This document shows positions 15,426 through 24,839 of a stretch of DNA of 32,597 nt, piece after piece; positions within the stretch are counted from its first letter, which is position 1; each line of letters opens with the position of its first letter. Both the position numbers and the translations under genes were made by a program. Source of the stretch: Deltaproteobacteria bacterium (lineage in GTDB: Bacteria > Desulfobacterota > Desulfovibrionia > Desulfovibrionales > Desulfomicrobiaceae); NCBI GenBank assembly GCA_009930495.1, contig RZYB01000012.1, forward strand, positions 1 through 32,597, given 5' to 3'. Under the pieces are notes generated by a model, which searched no databases, was not told where the DNA came from, and saw nothing but the letters and a program-made list of their open reading frames with translations.

Positions 15426-16871
15426 ATGAGTAAAGATATCAGCTGCGTCAATGTCGACGACCCCGAACTGGCCGCCCTGTTCCGCCCCTTTGCCCTGAAA
15501 ATGGAACAACAGGGATTGCCGGCCATCGTCATCAACACCTTCAAATGCTATTTCAATCAATTCCTGTATGGTGCCCAAGGCAAGTTCTCCGATCGGGATG
15601 TCATGCCCGTGGACGAGCAGGAACTGGCCGATTATGACGCCATGGATAAATTCAAGCCCCTGGGCGAGCGGACCCTGCACAAGACGGCGGTCATCAAATT
15701 AAACGGCGGCCTGGGCACGAGCATGGGGCTGGAGTCGGCCAAATCCCTCATCCCGGTCAAGGACGGGCTAAGCTTTCTGGATTTGATCCTGCTTCAGGCC
15801 ACGAACATCCGCACCCATTACGGCGTGGATTTTCCGCAGATCTTCATGAACAGCTTCAAGACCCACATGGACACCATGCTCAAGGTCGGCTCGTTCAACA
15901 ACGGCGACACGGGCATTGACTTGGCCTTTCTTCAACATCGCTACCCCAAGATCCTGGCCAAGGATCACTCGCCGGCGTCCTGGCCCCAGAATCCCGAATT
16001 GGAATGGAATCCTCCGGGACATGGCGACATCTACACGGCCATGATCACCTCGGGCATCCTCGACGCCCTGCTCGACAGGGGCTACGAATACGCCTTCATC
16101 TCCAATTCCGACAACCTCGGAGCCATCATGAATCGCCGCCTGCTGGGCTACATGGTCCACAACAAGCTGCCCTTCCTGATGGAGGTGGCCAGGCGCACGG
16201 AACAGGACAAAAAAGGCGGCCACCTGTGTCGGTTGCGCAAGAACAAGCAACTTGCCCTGCGCGAGGTGGCCCAGTGCCCGGACAAGGAGATGGATTCCTT
16301 CTGCGACATCAATAAATTCAAGTTCTTCAACACCAATTCCATCTGGGTGGACCTGCGGATACTGCAATCGGTCTTCGTGTCCCACCGCATGATGCCGCTG
16401 GATCTGATCATCAACCCCAAGACCCTGGACCCACGCGACCCCAATTCGCCCAAGGTGTTCCAGTTGGAAACGGCCATGGGCTCGGCCATCACCAATTTCC
16501 TGAACGCCCAGGCCGTTATCGTGCCCCGCAAGCGCTTCGCGCCGGTCAAAACCACGGCCGACCTGCTGCAGGTCATGTCGGATTGCTTCGTCCGCACCGA
16601 ACGCGACACCATCACGCCCAATCCGATCCGGACAACGCCCATGCCACGAATCGTGCTCGATCAAAAATTCTACAAAAAAATAGACATGTTCTTGGGACGC
16701 TTCCCGAAAACGCCACCGTCGTTGCTGGAATGCTCCAGCCTGACCATCGAGGGCGACGTGCGCTTCGAGGACAACATCCGGTGCACGGGCGACGTCCGCA
16801 TCGTCAATGACGGCCCGGAACAAGCCGTTATCCCGACCGGCAGCGTGCTTGCCGGCGAAATCACGTTCTAG
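15426..16871 (+). CDS. UTP--glucose-1-phosphate uridylyltransferase, eukaryotic (UDPGP) type
   Basis: Protein of 481 residues that makes UDP-glucose and pyrophosphate from UTP and glucose-1-phosphate. The nucleotide-binding loop LNGGLGTSMG (92-101) with downstream Lys106, the segment NSDNLGA (about 222-228), and the C-terminal beta-helix-like repeats (SLTIEGDVRFEDNIRCTGDVRI) mark the UDPGP family. This is the form common in eukaryotes, not the short bacterial GalU. The product feeds lipopolysaccharide, glycogen or trehalose synthesis. The ATG at 15426 has AAGGA upstream. A 168-bp gap separates it from the kinase pair; a TATATT at 15322-15327 may be a -10 box but no good -35 was found. A strong terminator follows. 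Confidence 0.94.
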   Translation: MSKDISCVNVDDPELAALFRPFALKMEQQGLPAIVINTFKCYFNQFLYGAQGKFSDRDVMPVDEQELADYDAMDKFKPLGERTLHKTAVIKLNGGLGTSMGLESAKSLIPVKDGLSFLDLILLQATNIRTHYGVDFPQIFMNSFKTHMDTMLKVGSFNNGDTGIDLAFLQHRYPKILAKDHSPASWPQNPELEWNPPGHGDIYTAMITSGILDALLDRGYEYAFISNSDNLGAIMNRRLLGYMVHNKLPFLMEVARRTEQDKKGGHLCRLRKNKQLALREVAQCPDKEMDSFCDINKFKFFNTNSIWVDLRILQSVFVSHRMMPLDLIINPKTLDPRDPNSPKVFQLETAMGSAITNFLNAQAVIVPRKRFAPVKTTADLLQVMSDCFVRTERDTITPNPIRTTPMPRIVLDQKFYKKIDMFLGRFPKTPPSLLECSSLTIEGDVRFEDNIRCTGDVRIVNDGPEQAVIPTGSVLAGEITF

Positions 16872-16885
16872 GCGCACCAAACGCA

Positions 16886-16922
16886 AAGCAGGGCGCGCTC
16901 CCCATGGGAGCGCGCCCTGCTT
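16886..16922. terminator. Intrinsic terminator between the UDPGP gene and the outer-membrane efflux gene
   Basis: A perfect 17-bp stem (16886-16902 with 16906-16922) has a three-base loop. On the plus strand it is followed by GTTTCG. It lies between convergent genes and can act in both directions. Confidence 0.85.
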
Positions 16923-16949
16923 GTTTCGACATATCCGCCGCCATGGCGA

Positions 16950-18320
16950 TCACCGCCGTGCCACGCCCGCCGCGTCCCCACCCAAAGCCAGATAGATATC
17001 CATCACGCTGATCAGGCGATTGAGACGGTTCTCGGCCAGATCGACTTCCGCGGCCCGCCGCGTTTCCCTGGTTTCCAGCCAGTCCTGCAATGAGATAGCC
17101 CCGGCCCGATAACGCTCCGCCGACATCTCCTCGCTCAGCCGGGCCTGGGTCAGGGATTCTTCCAGCCACGACCGCTCGGCCTCGTACCGCTGTCGCGCGG
17201 CCAGGGCCTTTTCCACGTCCAGCAGGGCCTCAAGCAATGTCTGCCGGAAATTGACCACGGCTTCCTCGTACTGGCTCTGCCCGACCTTGATGTTCAGTCG
17301 CACCGTGTTCCACTGCACGAAAGGCAGGACCAACCCCGCGCCCAGAGTGGCGATGGGATTGTCCAGCACGCTGCGCAACTCCAGGCTGCTGGAGCCAAGG
17401 CTCCCGGTCAGCGTCAGCTGCGGATACATTTCCGCCCTGGCTTGATCCACCTCGGCCAGACTGGCGCGCAAACGCAGCTCGGCGGCGCGCAGATCCGGGC
17501 GTCGGGACAAAAGTTCGGCCGGAACACCGGCGGCAATTTCCGGGAGTGCCCCCCGAGGCAGCGTGCCGCGTTCCGGCACGGCCGTTTGGGGCGGCTGATC
17601 AAACAAAACAGACATGGCCATGCGGCTTTGCGTCCGTTCCTCGACCAACGCCGGCAGAACGGCTTCCTGGGCCGCCAAGTCCTGCCGGGCCTGGACCATA
17701 TCCAGCCCGGACACGGCTCCGGCCTCATGCCGGACGGAAACCAGCTCCAGGGTCTGACGGGCCGTGGCGACGCTGGCCTCGGCCTGGGCAATGCGCTCGC
17801 TCAGATAGGCGATTTTCCAGTATGTTTCGGCCACGGTCCCGATCAGGGTCAACCGGGTGTTCAGCCGGTCCTCGTCCGTGGCCTGGGCTTCCCATTCGGC
17901 CGCATCGCGGGCCGCGGCCAATTTGCCCCACAGATCGATTTCATAGCTCAAACTCGCGGACACGCCGTGTTCGCGGGAAATGACACCGCTCTCCACATCA
18001 CGCGAGGCGGATGTGTCCCCACTGACACTGACGTCCGGCGTAATGTTGGTGCCCGTCAGCCGGGCCTGCAATCTGGCCGTCCGCACCCGGATGGCGGCCG
18101 CGGCCAGATCGTTGTTCCGGACCAGGGCCTGGTCAATCAGGGCGTTCAACACCGGATCGTCAAAGGCCATCCACCAAGGGCCGGCCTGATCCACGGTGGC
18201 GTTCAACGCCGATCCGACCCAGGACGCGGGCAGCGCGACGGGGGGCGTGGAATACTTCGAGCGCAAGGCCGAACACGCGCACAGGGCGCATAAACAAACG
18301 AGTACCGTGAAGAACTTCAT
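16950..18320 (-). CDS. Outer-membrane efflux lipoprotein, NodT/OprM family (TolC-like)
   Basis: About 456 residues. The N-terminus is a lipoprotein signal: a hydrophobic run and then LCACS, with the likely acylated Cys at position 16. The region has four cysteines, so the exact one is not certain. Two OEP domains follow. Motifs include PWWMAFDDPVLNALIDQAL near the start, SYEIDLWGKL, ELLSRRPDLRAAE and the second-repeat VLPFVQWNTVR. It forms the outer-membrane and periplasmic channel of a tripartite exporter, here with the MacA and MacB proteins encoded upstream in the same operon. Two starts are possible: ATG 18326 overlaps the macB stop in ATGA, while ATG 18320 has AGGGA at a better distance and was chosen. 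Confidence 0.92.
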   Translation of the reverse strand: MKFFTVLVCLCALCACSALRSKYSTPPVALPASWVGSALNATVDQAGPWWMAFDDPVLNALIDQALVRNNDLAAAAIRVRTARLQARLTGTNITPDVSVSGDTSASRDVESGVISREHGVSASLSYEIDLWGKLAAARDAAEWEAQATDEDRLNTRLTLIGTVAETYWKIAYLSERIAQAEASVATARQTLELVSVRHEAGAVSGLDMVQARQDLAAQEAVLPALVEERTQSRMAMSVLFDQPPQTAVPERGTLPRGALPEIAAGVPAELLSRRPDLRAAELRLRASLAEVDQARAEMYPQLTLTGSLGSSSLELRSVLDNPIATLGAGLVLPFVQWNTVRLNIKVGQSQYEEAVVNFRQTLLEALLDVEKALAARQRYEAERSWLEESLTQARLSEEMSAERYRAGAISLQDWLETRETRRAAEVDLAENRLNRLISVMDIYLALGGDAAGVARR

Positions 18321-18322
18321 GG

Positions 18323-20272
18323 TCATTCCCTGGCCAACGCCTGAATGGGGTTGAGGCGGGCGGCGTTTCTGGCCGGCAGGAAACCGAAGACCACGCCGAT
18401 CAGGGACGAACAGCCAAAGGCGGCCACGATGGACCACATCGAAAACTGCATGGTCATGGCCGACACGAACAGGGAAAAGACAATACTCGCCCCGTAGGAC
18501 AACAGTATGCCAAACAGGCCGCCGATAAGGCAGACCAGCACGGCCTCGATCAAAAACTGCTGCATGATATCTCCCTGACGCGCGCCCACGGCCATGCGGA
18601 TGCCGATTTCGTGGGTCCGCTCCGTGACCGAGACAAGCATGATGTTCATAACCCCGATCCCGCCCACCACCAGCGAAATGACCGCGATGGCGGAAATGAG
18701 CAGGGTCAGGGTGGCCGTGGTTTTTTTCACGGTCTGCAATATGCTGTCCGAGCTTGAGGTATAAAAATCCTTGGTGCCGTGGCGCTGGGTCAGAAGTTTG
18801 ATGATGCTCTGCTGGGCCAGCTGGTTGGACACCCCGTCGGCCACGCGCACGGTGATGGAATTGAAATATCCCTGCCCCAAAAGCCGGCCCATGGCCGCGG
18901 TGTAGGGAATGAAAACCTGGAGGTTCTCGTTGTTGCCGAAGGGACCGTCCTTCTCGGCCGTAACGCCGATGATCGTGCACGGCAGACTGCCCAGGAGGAT
19001 GACCCGCCCCAGGGGGTCTTCGTGCGCGGCGAACAGCTTGTTGCGAGTGTTGTGGTCGATGACCACGACCTGGGACAGGGCCGCCTCGTCCGCGGACGAA
19101 AAAATCGCGCCCTCGGCGATGTCCAGACCGCGTACGCGGAAATACTCCCGGCCCACGCCCTTGACCGCGGCACTGACCGAAACATTGTCCAGGCGCAGGG
19201 ACACGCTGCCGCTGACGCCGGGAGTGACGCTGTCCACATAGACCTGAGCCCGCAGGGCTGTCAGATCCGACGCGGACAACGTGTGAATTTTGCTTGATCT
19301 TTTATCGCCCCAATCACTGCCGGGCAAGATGTCGATGATATTGGTGCCCATGGAGCTGATATCGTCGATGACCTTTTGGCGGGCCCCCTGCCCCAAGGCG
19401 ACCACGGACACGACAGACATGATGCCGATGATGATGCCGAGCATGGTCAAAAGGGTGCGCATGCGGTGGGCGTCCATGGCCTTGAGCGCCATGCCCAACG
19501 CCTCCACGAACCGCCCCCAGACGGCCAGCATGGGCCGCTCGACCGGATGCGCCGAACGCGCCCGGGCCACGCCCGGGGCAAGCGGCCTGGTGCGCTGGTC
19601 GCTGATGATCTCGCCGTCGCGCAGTTCGATGACGCGCTGGGCGTGGCTGGCCACCTGGGCGTCATGGGTGACCAGGATGATGGTGTGACCGCGTGCGTGC
19701 AGCTCATGCAAAATGTCCATCATCTCGGCCCCACTGGCGCTGTCCAGGGCGCCGGTGGGTTCGTCGGCCAGAATGACGTCGCCGCCGTTCATGAGCGCGC
19801 GGGCGATGGACACCCGCTGCTGCTGTCCACCCGAAAGCTGGCTGGGCCGATGGTTGCGCCGGTCCCCCAGGCCCATGCGGGCCAGAAGTTCCGCGGCCCT
19901 GATCCGGCGTTGGGCCTTGGGCTGCCCGAGATAAACAGCCGGGATCTCGACATTGCGCACCGCGTCCAGATGCGTCAGCAGATGATAGCGCTGAAAAATG
20001 AATCCGAAATACTCCCGCCGCAAACGGGCCAGCTCATTGGCGTCCAATTCTCCGGTTTCCTGTCCGCCGATGCGGTAGCTTCCGGCCGAGGGCTGGTCCA
20101 GGCAGCCCAGAATGTTCATCAACGTCGATTTGCCGGACCCCGACGCGCCGATGATGGCCACCATTTCGCCGGCATCGATGCGCAGGTTGATGTCCTTCAA
20201 GACGGCGATCTCTTCGTCTCCGGCCGGAAACCGACGCCAAACGCCGGACAGTTCAAGCAGGGCCTCGCTCAC
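18323..20272 (-). CDS. macB: MacB-type ABC exporter (ATPase fused to FtsX-type permease)
   Basis: Protein of 649 residues, the normal MacB size. The ATPase part (1-230) has Walker [10 protein letters not shown] (42-50), signature LSGGQQQR (about 146-153), Walker B VILADEP and LVTHD. The membrane part has a first helix near 275-300 ([17 protein letters not shown]), a large periplasmic domain, and three helices in the last 130 residues, ending with the FtsX-type motif [12 protein letters not shown]. MacB uses ATP hydrolysis to drive periplasmic substrates through MacA and an outer-membrane channel by mechanotransmission. Known substrates of the family include macrolides, peptides and siderophores; the one here is unknown. 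The start is GTG, two bases after the macA stop, with GGGGGAG seven bases upstream. Confidence 0.94.
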   Translation of the reverse strand: MSEALLELSGVWRRFPAGDEEIAVLKDINLRIDAGEMVAIIGASGSGKSTLMNILGCLDQPSAGSYRIGGQETGELDANELARLRREYFGFIFQRYHLLTHLDAVRNVEIPAVYLGQPKAQRRIRAAELLARMGLGDRRNHRPSQLSGGQQQRVSIARALMNGGDVILADEPTGALDSASGAEMMDILHELHARGHTIILVTHDAQVASHAQRVIELRDGEIISDQRTRPLAPGVARARSAHPVERPMLAVWGRFVEALGMALKAMDAHRMRTLLTMLGIIIGIMSVVSVVALGQGARQKVIDDISSMGTNIIDILPGSDWGDKRSSKIHTLSASDLTALRAQVYVDSVTPGVSGSVSLRLDNVSVSAAVKGVGREYFRVRGLDIAEGAIFSSADEAALSQVVVIDHNTRNKLFAAHEDPLGRVILLGSLPCTIIGVTAEKDGPFGNNENLQVFIPYTAAMGRLLGQGYFNSITVRVADGVSNQLAQQSIIKLLTQRHGTKDFYTSSSDSILQTVKKTTATLTLLISAIAVISLVVGGIGVMNIMLVSVTERTHEIGIRMAVGARQGDIMQQFLIEAVLVCLIGGLFGILLSYGASIVFSLFVSAMTMQFSMWSIVAAFGCSSLIGVVFGFLPARNAARLNPIQALARE

Positions 20273-20274
20273 GG

Positions 20275-21459
20275 CTACGCTCCCCCCGGAGGCGGCCCGC
20301 CGGGACCGCGCCTGGGCCGGGTGGCGTTTTCAACGGGCAGATCGGCGGCGCTGCTGTCGCTGACGACAATGACGTCCCCATCCTGAAGCCCTTCCAGAAT
20401 CTGCACATGGACCTTGTCCGAAATCCCGACGCGGATGGGTACCCGTTCCTGCGTCTCGCCGCGCAGCACCGCGATCGTGCCCCGCCCGTCCGCACCCACG
20501 GCCCCCAGGGCCGAGGCTGGAATGCACAACGCGTTTTGCGCCCGGTTCAAGACAATGGTCGCCTGGGCGGTCATGCCGATGCGCAAGGCGTGGTCAAGGT
20601 TGGCCAGGTCGAACAGGCCATTATAATAGATGGCGTCCGCGCTGGAGGCGCTGGTGGAGTCGTCGATGTCCGTGGTCGGCCCCGGCTCGATGGCGCGCAG
20701 CGTGCTCTGATGACGCTTCGTGCCGCCAAGCGTGGTAAAATACACTTCCATCCCCGGCCGGACCTTACCGACGTCGGCCTCGGAGATTTCGGCCTTGACC
20801 GTGATGGTGTCCAAAACAGCCAGAGTCAGGATAGTCGGCACGGTCTGGGCCGAGATGATGGTCTGCCCTTCCTTGGTTTCGATATCCACCACCACGCCGT
20901 CGATGGGCGCGGAAATCTGGGTGTACCCCAAATCGACCTGGGCCGTGTCGACCTCGGTCCGAGCCTGGATGATCTGGGCCTCCAACGCGGCGATCTCGGC
21001 CTTGGTCGTGGCCACCTGGGCCTCGGCGCTTTCCAGGTCGGCCTGGGCCGAGGCGTCGCGGTCGCGCATGCGCTGCTGACGGGTCAGCTCAAGCTGATAT
21101 TGCTTGAGCAGAGCTTCCTTGGCCCGTTTCTGGGCCTGCACATTGGCCAATCCGGCCTGGGCATTATCCAGGGCGTTCTTTTGTTGTTGCGGATCGATCT
21201 CGGCCAGAAGCTGGCCCTTGGTCACCCGGTCGCCCAGGGCGACGTGCAGATGTTGCAGCTGCCCCGAAACCTGCGCGCCGACCTCGACCGTGTTTAGGGC
21301 ATGGACCATGCCGCTGGCCAGAACGGACTCCTCGATGTCCATGCGCACGGCCCGCGCCGTGATCAGCACGGGCTTGTCCGCCCCCCGGTTCATGTACCAG
21401 TACCCGCCCCCGGCCGCCGCCACCACAAGAGCCGCGATTACCCAAAATATCTTTCGCAT
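20275..21459 (-). CDS. macA: MacA-type periplasmic adaptor (membrane fusion protein)
   Basis: Protein of 394 residues. An N-terminal membrane anchor (4-22) is followed by a lipoyl half ([19 protein letters not shown]), a long coiled-coil hairpin rich in Gln and Ala (about 90-175), the second lipoyl half ([21 protein letters not shown]), a beta barrel ([22 protein letters not shown]) and a membrane-proximal domain. It ends in a Pro/Gly/Arg-rich tail. It bridges MacB and the outer-membrane lipoprotein of the same operon. The ATG at 21459 has GGAG six bases upstream. An upstream in-frame start at 21624 would add 55 residues with no signal character, so it was rejected. Confidence 0.93.
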   Translation of the reverse strand: MRKIFWVIAALVVAAAGGGYWYMNRGADKPVLITARAVRMDIEESVLASGMVHALNTVEVGAQVSGQLQHLHVALGDRVTKGQLLAEIDPQQQKNALDNAQAGLANVQAQKRAKEALLKQYQLELTRQQRMRDRDASAQADLESAEAQVATTKAEIAALEAQIIQARTEVDTAQVDLGYTQISAPIDGVVVDIETKEGQTIISAQTVPTILTLAVLDTITVKAEISEADVGKVRPGMEVYFTTLGGTKRHQSTLRAIEPGPTTDIDDSTSASSADAIYYNGLFDLANLDHALRIGMTAQATIVLNRAQNALCIPASALGAVGADGRGTIAVLRGETQERVPIRVGISDKVHVQILEGLQDGDVIVVSDSSAADLPVENATRPRRGPGGPPPGGA

Positions 21460-21469
21460 CCGTTTCTCC

Positions 21470-21484
21470 GCGATCCGAGATCGC
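21470..21484. promoter_or_regulatory. Short inverted repeat just upstream of macA
   Basis: GCGATC and GATCGC flank a three-base centre CGA. It lies about ten bases before the macA start codon, next to its ribosome-binding site. It could be an operator or an RNA hairpin; no regulator gene is adjacent. Confidence 0.35.
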
Positions 21485-21684
21485 CGTGCGCGCCGTGCAT
21501 CAAAAAAATCCCTCCGTAACGTACAACCGGCCTGGCGACAAAATTCCGCAGCCTGACCGTTGCGGGGCTTTGCATGAACCGCTCCAAATATCCAGGCAGA
21601 GCCCGTACCTCCATTCAATCCCAAAATCCACGCCGATTGATGTAAAGAAATCCAACGGCGACAGTGACCGCGCGTGGACGGAAA

Positions 21685-21713
21685 TTGACCAAAGCGCCTG
21701 ATTCATGTTTGAT
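21685..21713 (+). promoter_or_regulatory. Possible sigma-70 promoter of the plus-strand exporter operon
   Basis: TTGACC (21685-21690, five of six) is followed after 17 bases by TTTGAT (21708-21713, four of six). It lies 32 bases before the ATG of the ATPase gene, inside the 286-bp divergent control region. Confidence 0.4.
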
Positions 21714-21745
21714 CACCGTGGGCAAATACTAACCAGGACTCGACA

Positions 21746-22471
21746 ATGCGCCAAGGCAGATCATCCGATCCAATTTTCCGCGCCCGAGGACTGACCAAAA
21801 TCTACCGCCAGGGCATGGGCCTGGAGGTACGCGCTCTGGACGGCATCGACCTCGATCTTCATCCCGGCGAACTGGTCGTGCTCCTCGGCGCGTCGGGCAG
21901 TGGCAAATCCACCCTGCTCAACATCCTGGGCGGCCTGGATTCTCCCTCCGGGGGGACCATTGTGTATAAGGACCAAAACCTGACCACCGCCAACGACACG
22001 ACATTAACCCGCTACCGACGCGACGCCGTGGGCTTCGTTTTTCAATTCTACAACCTCATACCGAGCCTCACGGCCCGCGAAAACGTGACCCTGATCACGG
22101 ACATCGTCCACAACCCCATGTCCGCCGAAGCCGCCCTGTCGCTGGTCGGACTCGCCGACCGCATGGATCATTTCCCGGCCCAGCTTTCGGGCGGCGAACA
22201 GCAGCGCGTGGCCATCGCCAGGGCCATCGCCAAGCGTCCGGCCGTGCTTCTCTGCGACGAGCCCACCGGCGCATTGGACGTAAAAACCGGCATCACCGTG
22301 CTCGAAGCCATCGAACGCATCAACCGCGAATTTGGCACCCTGGCCGTGATCATCACACACAACGCGGCCATCGCGGAAATGGCCGACAGGGTCATCTTCC
22401 TCTCGGCCGGGCGCATCACGTCCATCCGCGCCCAGACGACACGTCGCCCGGTCCATGAGCTGGAGTGGTGA
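21746..22471 (+). CDS. ABC transporter ATP-binding protein, LolD/MacB-ATPase type
   Basis: Cytoplasmic ATPase of 241 residues, the usual size for LolD-type subunits. It has Walker [10 protein letters not shown] (48-56), Q-loop [18 protein letters not shown], signature LSGGEQQR (about 145-152), Walker B VLLCDEP followed by TGALD, and IITHN where most relatives have THD. Such ATPases energise FtsX-type permeases that do not move substrate across the inner membrane themselves but push it from the periplasm or extract it from the membrane. It heads an operon with the large permease and the adaptor. It stands divergent from macA across 286 bp. Confidence 0.93.
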   Translation: MRQGRSSDPIFRARGLTKIYRQGMGLEVRALDGIDLDLHPGELVVLLGASGSGKSTLLNILGGLDSPSGGTIVYKDQNLTTANDTTLTRYRRDAVGFVFQFYNLIPSLTARENVTLITDIVHNPMSAEAALSLVGLADRMDHFPAQLSGGEQQRVAIARAIAKRPAVLLCDEPTGALDVKTGITVLEAIERINREFGTLAVIITHNAAIAEMADRVIFLSAGRITSIRAQTTRRPVHELEW

Positions 22472-22475
22472 CGCA

Positions 22476-24839
22476 ATGATGGCCCTGACACGAAAACTCC
22501 TGCGCGATCTCGCCGCCATGAAGGGTCAGATGACCGCCGTGGCCCTGGTCATGGCCTGCGGGTTGATGGTCATGATCATGTCCAAGGGCCTGGTCCGCTC
22601 CCTGGAAGCGGCCCGCGACGACTACTACGAACGCAACCGTCTGGCCGACGTATTCTGCGAGCTCAAACGCGCGCCCAACGCATTGGGCCGGGAGCTGGCC
22701 AAAATCCCCGGCGTGGCCTCCGTGGAAACACGGATCAAGGGCTCGCTGAGCCTGGACATGCCCGGCATGCGTTCCCCTGTCGACGGCGTCATCCTGTCCA
22801 TGCCCGATGACCGCCCGTGGCGCATCAACGTGCCGCATTTACGGCGTGGGCGCCTTCCCGAACCGGGACATGGATCGGAAGTCCTGATTTCCGAGGCCTT
22901 TGCCACGGCCCACGGTCTGCAACCGGGGCACACCCTTCAAGCGACCATATACGGCGCTCGCGCCACGTTGCGCATTGTCGGCACGGCCCTGTCCCCGGAA
23001 TTCGTCTACGAAACACGACCCGGCGAGACCGTGCCGGACAACCGGGGTTTCGGCATTTTCTGGATGAACGAACGCGCCCTGGCCCAGGCCTTCGGGCTGG
23101 AAGGAGCGTTCAACAGCGTCGTCGCGACCCTGGCCCCGGGAGGGACCACGGCCGCCGTCAAAGCGCGCCTGGACCTTCTTCTCGCGCCCCATGGCGGACG
23201 GGTGTCCTATGACCGCACGGAACACACCTCCTCAAAGCTCATTGATGACCGCATTGCCATCCTGCGCGGCTTTGCCCTGGCCTTTCCCGCCGTATTCCTG
23301 ACCATCGCGGCCTTCATGACCAGCGCGGCCCTGACACGATTGGTCCGGCTGCAGCGGGAACAGATCGCCCAGCTCAAGTCATTCGGATATTCCTCGGCGG
23401 CCGTGGGATGGCATTATGCCCAGTTCGCTCTGGCCGCCGTGCTTGCGGCAACAATCATCGGCACCGTGATCGGACTGTGGCTGGGGCATGAAATGGTCGT
23501 GCTATACCGACGTTTTTTCCAATTTCCGGAGCTCCTTTTCCGTCCGGATTGGACGGCGCTGGCCCTGGCCCTGGCAGCCAGCGCCGGCGCGGCGTTTCTC
23601 GGCGTGGTCGCGGCCGTGCTCCAGGCCGCCGGCCTGCCCCCGGCCGAGGCCATGCGTCCGGAAACACCACCCCGCTTCGGCCCATCCCTGTTGGAAAAAT
23701 CAGGGCTTACGCGTTTGCTTCCTCCCATGCCCCGGATGGTGCTGCGTAATCTGGAACGCAAACCCGGCCAGGCGCTGTTCACTGTTCTCGGCTTGTCCCT
23801 GGCCACGGCCATACCCATTCTGCCCGGCGCCATGGGTGACGGCATCGCGTATCTCATGGATTTCCAATGGACCCGGTCGCAACGCCAGGACATGACCATC
23901 AGCCTGATCGAACCGGCATCGCCCGCGGCCTTGCACGACCTGGCGCACCTGCCCGGTGTCCTCCATGCCGAACCGTTTCGGACAGTGCCGGCGCTCCTTG
24001 CCCACGGGCACCGGCATCGCCGGGTGGGCATTATCGGGATTGCGTCCGATGCGCGCCTGAACCGCCTTCTGGATGATCAGGGCCGCCCGGTGTCCCTGCC
24101 CAGTTCCGGACTGGTCCTCTCCGCAAAACTGGCCGAAGTGCTCGATCTGCGACCGGGAGATCAGACGCGGGTCGAAGTTCAGGAGGGAACACGGCCCCGT
24201 CTGACCACCGTCATGGTCGAAACCGTCACCGATTTTTCCGGCCTCGGCGCATACATGGATATCCGCGCCCTGAACCGCCTGATGGGCGAGGACCGAATCG
24301 TCAGCGGCGCGTATCTCGCCCTGGACACGGCGCGCACGGACGCATTCCTGGACCGGGCCAAGGAAGTCCCGGCCATCGCCAGCGTGGTTTCGACACAGGC
24401 CGCGCGAAAGAGCTTCGAGTCGGTCATGGGCAACATGATGGACATCGTGCGGTCCGTGTATTTCAGCTTCGCCGTCATCGTTTCGGCAGGCGTCGTCTAC
24501 AACAGCGCCCGCATCGCCCTGTCCGAGCGAACCCGCGATTTGGCCACGCTGCGCGTCCTTGGCTTTTCCCAGGCAGATGTCATCCTCATCCTCCTCGCGG
24601 AGCTGTCCGTGCTGACCCTCGCGGCCCTGGGACCGGGCCTTGTCATCGGGTCGGAGCTGGCCAGACTTCTCGTGCTGACAGCCAGCACCGAATCCGTTCG
24701 CATGCCCCTGGTCGTGACCGTCCATGCCCGGACCACGGCAGTGCTCATCGTGCTGCTGGCCTCTGTCGCATCCTTTGCGTTGGTGGCCCGCCGCGTGCAA
24801 CACCTCGACCTCCTCGGAGTCTTGAAGGCCAGAGAATGA
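22476..24839 (+). CDS. Large FtsX-type ABC permease with two FtsX domains
   Basis: About 787 residues, roughly twice the size of LolC/E. The layout is a first helix near 15-40, a periplasmic domain to about 255, three helices (about 260-385), a second first-helix near 425-450, a second periplasmic domain and three last helices (about 645-775). It ends HLDLLGVLKARE, a typical FtsX-family terminus. This double-unit form is seen in permeases for lipids or peptides where one chain replaces a dimer. The start is chosen at 22476, five bases after the ATPase stop with GGAG upstream. ATG 22455 would overlap the ATPase gene by 17 bases. The stop overlaps the adaptor start in ATGA. Confidence 0.9.
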   Translation: MMALTRKLLRDLAAMKGQMTAVALVMACGLMVMIMSKGLVRSLEAARDDYYERNRLADVFCELKRAPNALGRELAKIPGVASVETRIKGSLSLDMPGMRSPVDGVILSMPDDRPWRINVPHLRRGRLPEPGHGSEVLISEAFATAHGLQPGHTLQATIYGARATLRIVGTALSPEFVYETRPGETVPDNRGFGIFWMNERALAQAFGLEGAFNSVVATLAPGGTTAAVKARLDLLLAPHGGRVSYDRTEHTSSKLIDDRIAILRGFALAFPAVFLTIAAFMTSAALTRLVRLQREQIAQLKSFGYSSAAVGWHYAQFALAAVLAATIIGTVIGLWLGHEMVVLYRRFFQFPELLFRPDWTALALALAASAGAAFLGVVAAVLQAAGLPPAEAMRPETPPRFGPSLLEKSGLTRLLPPMPRMVLRNLERKPGQALFTVLGLSLATAIPILPGAMGDGIAYLMDFQWTRSQRQDMTISLIEPASPAALHDLAHLPGVLHAEPFRTVPALLAHGHRHRRVGIIGIASDARLNRLLDDQGRPVSLPSSGLVLSAKLAEVLDLRPGDQTRVEVQEGTRPRLTTVMVETVTDFSGLGAYMDIRALNRLMGEDRIVSGAYLALDTARTDAFLDRAKEVPAIASVVSTQAARKSFESVMGNMMDIVRSVYFSFAVIVSAGVVYNSARIALSERTRDLATLRVLGFSQADVILILLAELSVLTLAALGPGLVIGSELARLLVLTASTESVRMPLVVTVHARTTAVLIVLLASVASFALVARRVQHLDLLGVLKARE

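Noticed and set aside
21460-21624. N-terminal extension of macA to the in-frame ATG at 21624
   Set aside because: The extra 55 residues have no signal character, and the internal ATG has a proper ribosome-binding site followed by a membrane anchor.
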